From NCBI RefSeq assembly GCF_902168435.1, contig NZ_LR656164.1, positions 335,300-399,299 of the forward strand: 64,000 bases of DNA, in the 5' to 3' direction. Position 1 is the first letter of the stretch. Every line of letters begins with the position of its first letter. The position numbers were made by a program, and so were the translations under genes. The notes beneath the pieces were generated by a model. The model was not told the origin of the DNA and did no database searches. It saw only the letters and a list, made by a program, of their open reading frames with translations. Positions 40,173 to 49,130 of the stretch are shown here, one piece after another. The stretch comes from Bacillus marasmi. GTDB lineage: Bacteria; Bacillota; Bacilli; Bacillales; Cytobacillaceae.

Positions 40173-41543
40173 TTAGTTTAATAGTGCTTTTAGGGCTTTC
40201 TTTTTCCAATAGAATTGATGATAAGTAGATTGAGCTAGGAAATTGACTATGAATGCAATTGGATAGGCGAGCCATATTCCATTTATTCCAAGTGCTGTAA
40301 AATGTGACAAGGAGTATGCTACCGGAACTTCAATCAGCAAAATACTTGTGGTCGTAAAAATTGTTGGCCATAATACTGTACCTGTTGCTCTCATCGTTGC
40401 TGAAATTGCCTGAGTATGACCCAAAATAACATAACTCCAAAATGAGAACATCATAAGACTTTTAGCGATATGAATTGTTTCAGTGTTGTCTAAAAAGATA
40501 CTTAAAATAGGGGTTGGTATTAGGTAAAGAATGAGAATAAGAATACCGCCCAGTAGATAATTCAGTGTAATAGCTATTTTCGTTATATGTTTAATGTTCG
40601 TAATGTTCCCGGACCCTACGGCTTGTGCAACAAAAACTGAAATGGCAATTGAAATGCTCATCGCTGGAATTTGAACGTAGCTTGCAATTTGATTCACGAT
40701 TCCGTATGCAGCAGTTGCATTGGATCCATAATCATTTACAAAAGTTATGACTGCGATTTCTGACAAAGCTATTGAAACCATACTTATGCTAGTGGGAATG
40801 GCTAATTTCAGTAAGGTTTTCAAAACAGAGCCTTTCAAGTGATGGTGCTTCAAAATAACAGAGTCTAATTTGAGTATATGATTTGTTCTGTGCAAGTACC
40901 CTAACAGAAGTACAAATGTAATGAAATTGGATAATACAGCTGCATATGCAGCACCATTTAATCCGAATTCCGGTAAACCCAACCAACCAAAAATAAGAAT
41001 GGGTAGCATGGCAATATTTAAGATAATACTAATCAGTAAAAAATAAAAAGGTGTCTTTGAATCCCCAACACCTCTCATAAAGGTTGTATAGCACATATAC
41101 AAGAAGGTAATGGGTAATGTAACAAATAAAATACGTGCATATTCTGCACTTTCATTTAGAATATTCCGAGGCGTCCCCATCCACTTTAGAATATCTTCTG
41201 TAAAGAGTCCACCGATTAAGGCGACAGCAATGGAAACAATCATCGTAAATGCTAAAGTAACTCCTACTACTTCCTTCATTTTTTTGATGTTTCCGCTACC
41301 GTATGTTTGCCCGACTAGAATGGAGGATCCAGACCCGATTCCGATGACAAAGGATAGTAAGAAAAAGAATAGAGGGAAGAAGGCTGAAATAGCTGCTAAA
41401 GAATCTACTCCAAGTGTTCGCCCAACGAAAATAATTCCAAATACTTGACCTAATGATTGCAATACACTCGCAAATATGACAGGTATTAGAAATGTAATCA
41501 TTGGTTTTGCTAAGGCAATCGTTTCATTTAAAGGTTTATTCAT
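40173..41543 (-). CDS. MATE-family efflux transporter
   Basis: 456-residue protein with about twelve membrane helices in two similar halves, typical of the DinF/NorM-like MATE family that exports drugs or metabolites against sodium or protons. Landmarks include GSGSSILVGQTYGSG in the first half and ISVFVAQAVGSGN in the second. AGGAGC precedes the ATG. An XRE regulator gene lies about 140 bases away on the same strand and could control it. The substrate is unknown. Confidence 0.92.
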   Translation of the reverse strand: MNKPLNETIALAKPMITFLIPVIFASVLQSLGQVFGIIFVGRTLGVDSLAAISAFFPLFFFLLSFVIGIGSGSSILVGQTYGSGNIKKMKEVVGVTLAFTMIVSIAVALIGGLFTEDILKWMGTPRNILNESAEYARILFVTLPITFLYMCYTTFMRGVGDSKTPFYFLLISIILNIAMLPILIFGWLGLPEFGLNGAAYAAVLSNFITFVLLLGYLHRTNHILKLDSVILKHHHLKGSVLKTLLKLAIPTSISMVSIALSEIAVITFVNDYGSNATAAYGIVNQIASYVQIPAMSISIAISVFVAQAVGSGNITNIKHITKIAITLNYLLGGILILILYLIPTPILSIFLDNTETIHIAKSLMMFSFWSYVILGHTQAISATMRATGTVLWPTIFTTTSILLIEVPVAYSLSHFTALGINGIWLAYPIAFIVNFLAQSTYHQFYWKKKALKALLN

Positions 41544-41679
41544 TTCATATTGCTCCTAATAGGTTTCATTTCAAAAGAAACCCCCACTATTTAAATCAAT
41601 ATTATGGAAAAAGTGAGGGAAAGGTCATCGAGTATAACATTTAAGTCATAACTCGTGTATATTTAAATAAATTAAATTA

Positions 41680-42267
41680 TTATAAAAGCTGATAATATAA
41701 TCCAAATTGAGTATCATACCATAACAGTTTGCTGTGTTTGCGTTTCGGGATACGTGTTTGAAAGCCCCATTCTGGATACTGTTTAATAATCAAAATTTGA
41801 TCACCAGTAGCAACAGCAATAAATGATATATAATGATCTTTTGACATAGGATGGTCGCTTGAAATAAACCATTCATGATCAATTTCTGTAATTGATAGTT
41901 TTTCTTCGTTCGTTGCTTTCTTCGCTTCTAATCGTTCTAACTTTCTCCCACAGCAAGATATAGTTATATCTCCAGTTGCTAATACAATATTATTACATGA
42001 TGGACAGACAAAATAATTTGACTTTTTCATATTTCCTCCAATAAATTCATTCGACGATAATTCACCATCTAAAATATTTTCTATATTTACCCCTAATAGG
42101 GTAGATAAACTTGGTAATAGCGTGACATCCGGGCAGCCGCATCCACGTTCCCATTTTGAAATGGTTCGATCAGAAATGTTCATTTGATCAGCTAATTGTT
42201 TCTGTGTTAGTCCTTTTTCTTTGCGTAAATGATAAATTAACTCTCCAACCTTACTATTATCCATCAT
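41680..42267 (-). CDS. XRE-family transcriptional regulator with cysteine-rich middle
   Basis: 195 residues. The N-terminal helix-turn-helix (LTQKQLADQMNISDRTISKWERG) spans about 6-60. A middle segment has CPSCNN and ISCCGRK, which could bind a metal, and a C-terminal domain of unknown kind follows. The start at MMDNSK is used because GGAGGAG precedes it; the frame is open nine codons upstream. It may regulate the adjacent MATE gene. Confidence 0.85.
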   Translation of the reverse strand: MMDNSKVGELIYHLRKEKGLTQKQLADQMNISDRTISKWERGCGCPDVTLLPSLSTLLGVNIENILDGELSSNEFIGGNMKKSNYFVCPSCNNIVLATGDITISCCGRKLERLEAKKATNEEKLSITEIDHEWFISSDHPMSKDHYISFIAVATGDQILIIKQYPEWGFQTRIPKRKHSKLLWYDTQFGLYYQLL

Positions 42268-42561
42268 TGTCTCCTCCTGATTGATCTTTTTCATCTTAGA
42301 GGTTTATATGATTGTTATCAACAAACGCTCCGTAGAGTTAAACATAGGTATAGTTTACCTATTTTCATTTGATCATGTTTAATCTGATATAAAAGTAAAA
42401 TCAAAGTAATAAAAGGCCCTTTTGTATTAGTCAGTCTACCTTCATGTGTTTTAATTATCTATGTGCATGATACAATGAAAAATAAATAAAGTGATAGCTG
42501 GATTAGGGAGAGCGGCGACACCTGATTTTGTCAGTGATGGTAATATTGAAAGGAGTATCTA

Positions 42562-42876
42562 ATGGTAGTTGATAAAAATAAGGATCACCAACCTGCTCAA
42601 CTTATTCAATATATACAGACGGAACTGACATTCGAATGCCTAGATGCTGTGAAAAGCTTGATGGATGACGTTGTTCTTCTAATGAATAATACGAGGGAAT
42701 GGTATCTATTGGGGTATACACCAGAAGAGCTATCAGCCCATGAGAAGAAGTCAGTGCGGCCTGTGCCTGATAAAATAGGAGTGATTATTAATCTCCAGAC
42801 GGGTCAAAAAATTGGCAGAAATGATCTTTGTCGCTGTGGTAGCGGAAAGAAATTCAAGAAATGTTGTGGTGGGTGA
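42562..42876 (+). CDS. SEC-C motif protein
   Basis: 104 residues ending in the SEC-C zinc motif [16 protein letters not shown], as at the tail of SecA and many small proteins. The rest (about 1-80) is helical and looks like the C-terminal part of larger SEC-C proteins, so the gene may be a shortened derivative. AAAGGAG precedes the ATG. Function is unknown. Confidence 0.75.
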   Translation: MVVDKNKDHQPAQLIQYIQTELTFECLDAVKSLMDDVVLLMNNTREWYLLGYTPEELSAHEKKSVRPVPDKIGVIINLQTGQKIGRNDLCRCGSGKKFKKCCGG

Positions 42877-42916
42877 CGAGTCCTCGAGTCCATCAGATAC
42901 AACAAATAATTTATTA

Positions 42917-42964
42917 AAAAGGATATTTCTGTGAAATTAACCGTTGCCACAGAAATATCCTTTT
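42917..42964. terminator. Strong hairpin terminator
   Basis: Perfect 17-bp stem AAAAGGATATTTCTGTG/CACAGAAATATCCTTTT after the SEC-C gene. Confidence 0.9.
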
Positions 42965-43000
42965 ACTATTTTTCTGGAACGTAGGGCCTGTCCCTATCAG

Positions 43001-43048
43001 AAAAAATCTCCAGTTTCTAGAAATTAACTTAACAAGGAGATTTTTTGT
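43001..43048. terminator. Hairpin with A/T flanks
   Basis: AAAAAATCTCC at 43001-43011 pairs with GGAGATTTTTT at 43036-43046. It probably terminates the minus-strand gene that follows. Confidence 0.7.
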
Positions 43049-43095
43049 TTGAAAATCAGGGTGCTTTTTCAATAGTCTCGAACTGTCCCCTTGTT

Positions 43096-43554
43096 TTACT
43101 TTGGAGGGTTTACAAATTTTTCATTTAATTTTACTCCGATTCCTTCAGTGTAAACCATTTTCCCTCCATAGTAGCCAACAGACAACGTAGTTACAGTACT
43201 CAGCAACATTAAAATACAATATACGATTAACATAGTCTTTATGGGTTCCTTCTTTTTTAACAGCATCATTGTTCGAATTGCTACCACAAAAAATGTAATG
43301 AGTGTTGCAAGTAGGGCCATGTTTTCGTGTGATGAAAAAAAGTTTGAATTTCCTTCAGCGTCTTCTGCGGGACCTGTCCCAATGGCAATCCACATTGTAA
43401 AAAAACCAAGAAGCCACAGCCAATAACCTTGTTTTGGAGTGAATTTTCTCTTGATCAAAATCCAAAACAAATCATAGAAGGTAGCAATACTAATAATTGC
43501 AATTGGAAAATGCGCTACAAAAGAATGGCTGTGAGCTTGCAACTCTTGGATCAT
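43096..43554 (-). CDS. DUF2231-like four-helix membrane protein
   Basis: 152 residues with four hydrophobic segments. HSHSFVAHFPIAIISIATFYDLFW at the start and SSHENMALLATL in the middle are typical of DUF2231 membrane proteins, whose conserved histidines suggest haem or metal binding. Function is unknown. It is the last gene before the sulfur cluster. Confidence 0.75.
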   Translation of the reverse strand: MIQELQAHSHSFVAHFPIAIISIATFYDLFWILIKRKFTPKQGYWLWLLGFFTMWIAIGTGPAEDAEGNSNFFSSHENMALLATLITFFVVAIRTMMLLKKKEPIKTMLIVYCILMLLSTVTTLSVGYYGGKMVYTEGIGVKLNEKFVNPPK

Positions 43555-43865
43555 CTAATTACCTCCTTGTCAGTCAAATAAATTTCGGTTCTAGGTCTTG
43601 GTTCATATTGGAAACGGACGGATTGCCTCTTATAAAATTCATTAATAGTTTAGACTTAAGTAGAGAATATTATTTCTGTTTAATTTTAATGGTGTTGGGG
43701 TACCGGAGTCGCATTATAATTTTCTCACTATAAATAGGTGGTTGTATATTTAGCTGTTAAATGAATAAATAATAAAGATATTAAAGTGGAGCATAGGACA
43801 GATAGTTAGAATTATGTTCATTACTAACCTAGAGATATTATCTCAATATAATTTTTTGTTGACAT

Positions 43866-43883
43866 TATACCCATACGGGTATA
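43866..43883 (+). promoter_or_regulatory. CsoR/CstR-type operator before the DsrE-like gene
   Basis: TATACCC-ATAC-GGGTATA is a perfect 7-4-7 palindrome about 60 bases before the start codon. CsoR-family repressors (copper sensor CsoR, persulfide sensor CstR) bind sites of this form. The genes served are sulfur-handling, so a CstR-like sensor is the better guess. Confidence 0.8.
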
Positions 43884-43942
43884 AGATGTATTTTGTAATT
43901 AAAAAACACATTGAACACTAGGTTCGATGAGGAGGTATATTA

Positions 43943-44338
43943 ATGAGTGAAAAGGTAGCAATTATCGCAAGCAATGGTGGATTATTTGATGCATATAAAG
44001 TATTTAATATTGCAACAGCAGCAGCTTCAATGGACCAAGAGGTTGCCATTTTCTTTACGTTTGAAGGGTTAAACTTAATTCATAAAGAAGCAAATAAACA
44101 ATTGCCTATGCCGGCAGGTAAAGAGCATTTTGCAGAGGGATTTGCAAAGGCAAATGTACCTTGCATCCCTGATATGCTCGCAATGGCACAAGAATTAGGA
44201 GTTAAATTAATTGGCTGTCAAATGACTATGGATGTTATGGGACTTGAAAAAGAAGTATTTGTCGATGAAATTGAAGTTGGTGGATCTGTTACATTCTTGC
44301 AATTTGCAAAAGATGCTGATGTTACGCTGACTTTTTAA
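43943..44338 (+). CDS. DsrE-like sulfur-relay protein
   Basis: 131-residue protein of the DsrE/DsrF superfamily (DsrE2-like), which carries sulfane sulfur on a cysteine. The candidate carrier is Cys92 in LIGCQMTMDVMG; Cys74 is in NVPCIPDM. The N-terminal SNGGLFDAYKVFNIATAA matches the nucleotide-like fold opening. GAGGAGG precedes the ATG, and a CsoR/CstR-type palindrome lies upstream. The neighbour carries reductase, rhodanese and TusA domains, so it probably works in the same sulfur relay. Confidence 0.88.
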   Translation: MSEKVAIIASNGGLFDAYKVFNIATAAASMDQEVAIFFTFEGLNLIHKEANKQLPMPAGKEHFAEGFAKANVPCIPDMLAMAQELGVKLIGCQMTMDVMGLEKEVFVDEIEVGGSVTFLQFAKDADVTLTF

Positions 44339-44432
44339 AGTAAAATATAATGATGCTTGCAAGTTGGTTTCAGCATTGCCTGTTTCACTTGCAAGCGTTT
44401 GAACCTAAACTAATTTTTTTTTGCACGAAAAT

Positions 44433-44448
44433 ATACCTGTCTGGGTAT
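44433..44448 (+). promoter_or_regulatory. CsoR/CstR-type operator before the reductase-rhodanese-TusA gene
   Basis: ATACCT-GTCT-GGGTAT, one mismatch from a perfect 6-4-6 palindrome, about 60 bases before the start codon, at the same relative position as the operator before the DsrE-like gene. Confidence 0.75.
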
Positions 44449-44506
44449 TATGTAAAGTGATCATTCGTAAAAATAATAAACGAATAAATATTAGGAGGAT
44501 TCTTCC

Positions 44507-46450
44507 ATGATTCAGAAAGTAATCATCGTAGGTGGAGTTGCCGGTGGAGCAACAGCAGCAGCTAAGTTAAGAAGAATTAGTGAAGACGTGGAAATTATTC
44601 TTGTTGAACGTGGGGAATATATTTCATTTGCGAACTGTGGTTTACCTTATTATATAGGAGAAACAATTACCGATCGAAGCAAGTTATTAGTACAAACTGT
44701 AGAGGGAATGTCTAATCGTTTTAATATGGATATTCGAAATTTAAGTGAAGTAGTGAGCATTGATCCTGATCATCATACTGTAACGATTAAAAATTTACGA
44801 AATGGTGAAGAGTATAAAGAAACCTATGACAAATTATTATTATCACCTGGGGCAAGTCCGATTGTGCCACCAATTCCTGGTCTAAAGGAAAATGAAACAT
44901 TATTTACATTAAGAAATATTCCTGATACGGATAAAATAAAAAACTATGTGGATCAACAACATCCGAAGAAAGCTGTTGTTGTTGGTGGTGGATTTATCGG
45001 TATTGAAATGGCTGAGAACCTAGTTGATCGAGGGATTGAAGTAACAATTGTTGAAATGGCTAACCAAATAATGGCACCTATCGATTTTGAAATGGCAAGT
45101 ATTTTACACAGTCATTTAAAAGAAAAAGGTGTTCGGTTAATTTTAGAAAATGGAGTTCAGTCTTTTGCGGAAAATGGCAAGAAAATTATCCTATCTGATG
45201 GAACAGAAGTAGAAACAGATATGACGATTCTTTCTATTGGTGTAAGACCTGAAAATGAATTAGCGAAAAATGCCGGGCTAGAGCTCGGAGCACGTGGTCA
45301 TATTATTGTAAACGAATATCTGCAAACCTCAGATGAGGACATATATGCTGTGGGGGATGCCATTGAAGTAGTGGATTATATTAATGGCAGCAAAACAGCG
45401 ATTCCTCTTGCAGGACCGGCTAATAGACAAGGTCGAATTGCAGCGAAGAATATTATGGGACAAAAAGAGGAATATCAAGGAACTCTTGGTACATCTGTTG
45501 CGAAAGTATTCAATTTAACGGTAGCTTCAACTGGAAATAATGAAAAAACATTAAAACGAATCGGAACACCATATGAGGTTCTTCATATTCATCCAAGTTC
45601 TCATGCTGGGTATTATCCTGGGGCTGCTCAAATATCTTTAAAACTTATTTTTGACAAATCAACTGGTAAAATATATGGCGCACAAGCTGTTGGGGCAGAT
45701 GGAGTCGAAAAACGGATTGACGTTATTGCAACAGCGATCAAAGGTGGATTAACAGTAGAAGATTTAACCAATCTTGAATTATCCTATGCACCTCCATATT
45801 CTTCTGCAAAAGATCCAGTGAACATGGCAGGGTATGTTGCGACAAATTTAATGGAAGGTGAGTTAGAACATATTCAATGGCATGAAGTTGATCAAATTGT
45901 TGAAGATGGTGGACTGTTAATTGATGTCCGTGAACCAGTGGAGCGTGAATTTGGTTATATTAAGGGCTCTATCAATATTCCATTAAACGATCTTAGAAAT
46001 AGATTAAATGAAGTGCCAAAGGATAAAACGGTTTATGTAAGTTGTCAAGTTGGTTTGAGAGGATATTTAGCAAGCCAAATTTTGAAAAATAACGGATATC
46101 GTGTAAAAAACGTCGATGGTGGGTGGAAAACCTATTCTTCAGTCTTTGGCAGCAATATTCATGTTGATGTTGAGACAACAACGAATGATTTAGGTGAAAC
46201 CATTATTAGAGACGAAAATGATATAAAAGTGGATGAAGTTTTAGATGTAACCGGATTATCATGTCCAATGCCTATTGTGAAATTAAAAAAAGGCATAGAA
46301 TCAATTGAAAGTAATCAAATATTAGAACTTCACGCTACTGATAGGGGAACGTTAAGTGATTTACCTGCATGGTCAAACAATGCTGGACACACGATTCTAA
46401 AAACAGATCAAGACGGTCCGGTTATTAAATTCTGGATAAAAAAGAAATAA
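44507..46450 (+). CDS. CoA-disulfide reductase-rhodanese-TusA fusion
   Basis: 647-residue three-part protein. Residues about 1-440 are an FAD/NAD(P)H reductase of the CoA-disulfide or persulfide reductase type, with GGVAGGATAAAK and the single redox Cys44 in NCGLPYY. Residues about 450-545 are a rhodanese with Cys513 in YVSCQVGLRG. The last part, about 570-647, is a TusA-like domain with Cys586 in LSCPMPIVK. It could reduce CoA or protein persulfides and pass sulfur between domains. AGGAGG precedes ATG. It is probably induced by sulfane sulfur through the upstream operator. Rhodanese-fused CoA-disulfide reductases are known in Bacillus; the added TusA makes a complete relay. Confidence 0.93.
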   Translation: MIQKVIIVGGVAGGATAAAKLRRISEDVEIILVERGEYISFANCGLPYYIGETITDRSKLLVQTVEGMSNRFNMDIRNLSEVVSIDPDHHTVTIKNLRNGEEYKETYDKLLLSPGASPIVPPIPGLKENETLFTLRNIPDTDKIKNYVDQQHPKKAVVVGGGFIGIEMAENLVDRGIEVTIVEMANQIMAPIDFEMASILHSHLKEKGVRLILENGVQSFAENGKKIILSDGTEVETDMTILSIGVRPENELAKNAGLELGARGHIIVNEYLQTSDEDIYAVGDAIEVVDYINGSKTAIPLAGPANRQGRIAAKNIMGQKEEYQGTLGTSVAKVFNLTVASTGNNEKTLKRIGTPYEVLHIHPSSHAGYYPGAAQISLKLIFDKSTGKIYGAQAVGADGVEKRIDVIATAIKGGLTVEDLTNLELSYAPPYSSAKDPVNMAGYVATNLMEGELEHIQWHEVDQIVEDGGLLIDVREPVEREFGYIKGSINIPLNDLRNRLNEVPKDKTVYVSCQVGLRGYLASQILKNNGYRVKNVDGGWKTYSSVFGSNIHVDVETTTNDLGETIIRDENDIKVDEVLDVTGLSCPMPIVKLKKGIESIESNQILELHATDRGTLSDLPAWSNNAGHTILKTDQDGPVIKFWIKKK

Positions 46451-46581
46451 AGCAGATGCTAAACGTAAGAAGCTAATAGAAAGTAAATAATAGTTATCAT
46501 TAAGAAGGTGCAGTGAATGAAATAGATTCCTGTACCTTTTAATGATGATTTTTTCCATTACGAAAGCGATGGAGGTTTAAA

Positions 46582-47004
46582 GTGACATTTTTAATTTTAA
46601 CTACGATAATTGTACTCTTTGTATTATATAATAGATACTTTCCAGTTTATGGGGTCCGTTATATTAATGTGGAAGCCCTTGACTTATATAACATGAATGT
46701 AATAGACGTAAGAGATTTTGATGAATCGTACAGGAACGCAGTTGTTGGAGCGATAAATATCCCAATCGCCTACTTAAACAGAAATATTAAGGAAATACCT
46801 AAAGAAGACTTATTTGTAGTCGCGTCAAATTCACTTGAAAAAAATGTTGGGATACGATTGTTAAGAAAAAAGGGTTTTCGGGTCATTGGATTTTCAATTC
46901 ACAATAAGCAAGAATTATTATTAAATACTAAAGTTCTAGGTGCAAATAGTGGCTTAGGGGAACAAATGGATGAAAACCGAGTATCTGTATGCAACAAGAT
47001 ATAA
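46582..47004 (+). CDS. Membrane-anchored rhodanese-like protein without active-site cysteine
   Basis: 140 residues: an N-terminal membrane helix (about 2-20), then a rhodanese fold with NVIDVRDFDESYRNAVVGAINIPI. At the active-site loop, where a C-x4-R loop is expected, the sequence reads VVASNSLEKN, so it cannot carry sulfur there. Its only Cys is near the C-terminus. The start is GTG with GGAGG upstream. It may be a scaffold or a decayed sulfurtransferase. Confidence 0.82.
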   Translation: MTFLILTTIIVLFVLYNRYFPVYGVRYINVEALDLYNMNVIDVRDFDESYRNAVVGAINIPIAYLNRNIKEIPKEDLFVVASNSLEKNVGIRLLRKKGFRVIGFSIHNKQELLLNTKVLGANSGLGEQMDENRVSVCNKI

Positions 47005-47052
47005 TGGTGTTTATACAAAACTAACAAATGAAAAGGTGGCACGATAGCAATA

Positions 47053-47091
47053 TAGCCTGTCAACTAGCCTTAAAAGGCAGGAGACAGGCTA
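47053..47091. terminator. Terminator between rhodanese-like and cytochrome b genes
   Basis: Strong stem TAGCCTGTC/GACAGGCTA with an inner AGCCTT/AAGGC-like pairing, between converging genes. Confidence 0.82.
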
Positions 47092-47119
47092 TTACTATTC
47101 ACCTCTAATAAAATATTAT

Positions 47120-47791
47120 TTACTGCTGTTTCTCTTTTATTTTTTTATACCATATTATGTGTCTATGCTTTACATAATCTTCCTCAACATATCCAGTAAT
47201 CATCCCCGGTAGTAGTTTCCGATTTGCTTTCACGATAAAAGCTGCAAGATGAGCTATGATTAGAAAAATAAGAACAAAGGTAGCGATGTTATGAATGGTA
47301 GTTGAAATATATACAATTGAGTGTGGTATGGAAATAAAGGATACATTTTTTCCAATTTTAATAAATCCAGTGATGACAAGTGCTAGTATGGTTACCCCTA
47401 TTGCTAGATATGCAAGTCTCTGTTCTGCAAGATATTTTTCACTAGGTGGTTCCTCACCCTTAGTTATCATTGCTTTTATGATTTTCCAAGATTCCTTTAC
47501 ATCTCCACGTTTGGGAATTGCATCATACTCTTTCATGAAAAAGTGAATAAACATGTGATAAAAAACAATAAAAATCAGTAGAATAGCACCAATATAATGC
47601 ATTGCTAGTGTTATGGAATAATCTCCTAGCCATTCAGCTCCTGGTAGTTTGACAATATTGTAGCGCTTATACATGGGCATTTGACCTAGCCCGCTAATAA
47701 TAAGGGAAAAAATAGATAGAACGATTCCCCAATGAACAAGACGATTTGATAGATTTTGTCTATAAATTTTCCTCGGTTTATTCTTCATCAT
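47120..47791 (-). CDS. Formate-dehydrogenase-type cytochrome b subunit
   Basis: 223-residue membrane protein with four main helices and histidines placed as haem ligands, in NRLVHWGIVLS, LAMHYIGAILL, FYHMFIHFF, TTIHNIA and LIIAHLAAF. This is the fold of FdnI/PhsC-like cytochrome b subunits that pass electrons between a Tat-exported Fe-S/molybdenum enzyme and menaquinone. It overlaps the Fe-S gene by 14 bases. No molybdopterin catalytic subunit is next to it. Confidence 0.88.
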   Translation of the reverse strand: MMKNKPRKIYRQNLSNRLVHWGIVLSIFSLIISGLGQMPMYKRYNIVKLPGAEWLGDYSITLAMHYIGAILLIFIVFYHMFIHFFMKEYDAIPKRGDVKESWKIIKAMITKGEEPPSEKYLAEQRLAYLAIGVTILALVITGFIKIGKNVSFISIPHSIVYISTTIHNIATFVLIFLIIAHLAAFIVKANRKLLPGMITGYVEEDYVKHRHIIWYKKIKEKQQ

Positions 47792-48796
47792 GTCCTTTAT
47801 TTCCTTTCAGTTTATTATATGCGGTAAATCCTGCGGCTGCGATACCGGCAATGGGTGCAATCACTGCGCTAAGTGCCATTCCACTAAGACTGTCTAGTTT
47901 ATTATCCATTTCCACTTCCATGTGGGGAAGACCAGGTTTCAGATCATTTGTTTCTTGCTTCTTTCTTTTGATAGCGTTGTCAATTGATTCAAAAGGAACC
48001 TTTGATACATAAAACGTTGATGTTCCACCATTCTCTTTATCACCATAAACAAATCCAGATACTTCCTTTGCACGGGAGTATGCTAAATCCTTCATTTCTT
48101 GTTTCGTTCCGAATGAAATTGCCCCCTTAGGACAAGCCGTTACACAAGCGGGTTCTTTACCTTCTTTTAGAAGATCGGCGCATAAATCACATTTATACAT
48201 AACCCCTCCACCTAAGTATTCAGGAGCGAGTTTCATGTATAAACCAACTCCAGCTTGTCTTTGTGGTATATCCCAAGGACAAACATCGCGACATTTTGCC
48301 CTCCCATGCATTGCTCATCATTGATAACGACAGCCCCATTTTCATCTTTCTTAATAGCACTAAAAGGACAAACTCCACCGCAAGTAGGGTTATCACAATG
48401 CATACATCTCCTAGGAACAAATACATTTTCAGTTGTACCATTGTACTGAACTTCTACTTTGTCCACGAATGTCCAATTGTATGGAGTTAATCGGTTTGTC
48501 AAATCTTGCTTGTCTGACCAGTCTTCATATGTTTTCTGTGGCCAATACGGTTTTATTTTTTCATGATCTACCTTTGGAAATTTATCTTGGTTTTTTGTTC
48601 GACATGCTAATACACATTCAGGGGTGTCCTTTGCAGAACAGCCATCACAAAGGGTAAGATCAATCACAGTCCCTTTTTCTGATGACTGATCCGATTGTGC
48701 AAATGCTTTGTCTGCTCCTGACAAAACAACAGTCCCTAATAATACAGCACCACTAGAATTTTTTATAAAATCACGTCTTGATACTTGATTACTCAT
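47778..48796 (-). pseudogene. Tat-exported four-cluster Fe-S protein, frameshifted
   Basis: Electron-transfer subunit of the FdnH/HybA/PhsB type. A Tat signal (SRRDFIKN, then hydrophobic stretch) starts it, four cysteine clusters follow, and a C-terminal membrane helix (residues LSGMALSAVIAPIAGIAAAG) anchors it. The reading frame breaks near 48300: after QCMGG the frame shifts to AKCRDVCPWDI. The break falls on the second Cys codon of a C-x2-C-x2-C-x3-C motif and could be mended by one added base. It is either a real lesion or an assembly error. The start at MSNQ has GGAGG upstream. A CsoR/CstR-type operator lies directly upstream. Confidence 0.82.
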
Positions 48797-48810
48797 GTTA
48801 GCCTCCAATT

Positions 48811-48857
48811 ATACCTTATAGGGTATTTGTTAATAAGTAATATACTACATAGGGTAT
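48811..48857. promoter_or_regulatory. Two CsoR/CstR-type operator sites before the Fe-S gene
   Basis: ATACCT-TATA-GGGTAT at 48811-48826 lies just upstream of the Fe-S ribosome site. ATACTA-CATA-GGGTAT at 48842-48857 keeps one perfect half. Together with the site at 49010 they flank a shared divergent control region. Confidence 0.72.
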
Positions 48858-49009
48858 AATAGATAATCAATAGATTCTGAAAAAATGATATCGAAATAAT
48901 AATTTGTTGTGACAAATCTGACAAAATTAAGATGGACATTTAATAAAACTAACTCCGCTGACTTGTTTTAGAGCTAACACACCTTTTTAAAAAAATACAT
49001 CTTTACTAA

Positions 49010-49025
49010 ATACCCCTAAGGGTAT
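49010..49025 (+). promoter_or_regulatory. CsoR/CstR-type operator before the selenoprotein gene
   Basis: ATACCC-CTAA-GGGTAT is a perfect 6-4-6 palindrome about 105 bases before the start codon of the predicted selenoprotein. It matches the other sites in the cluster. Confidence 0.8.
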
Positions 49026-49130
49026 AAAATAAAGCTATAGGTAGTATGACGGCTACCTTTAGAGCAGAACAAAGTTTAATTGGAATCCTGAATAAAAATG
49101 ATGAAAATACAAAATTTAGGAGGAAATAAT

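Noticed and set aside
44354-44397. Inverted repeat GCTTGCAAGT/ACTTGCAAGC-like as a terminator after the DsrE-like gene
   Set aside because: The arms pair, but no T run follows, so it is left unassigned.
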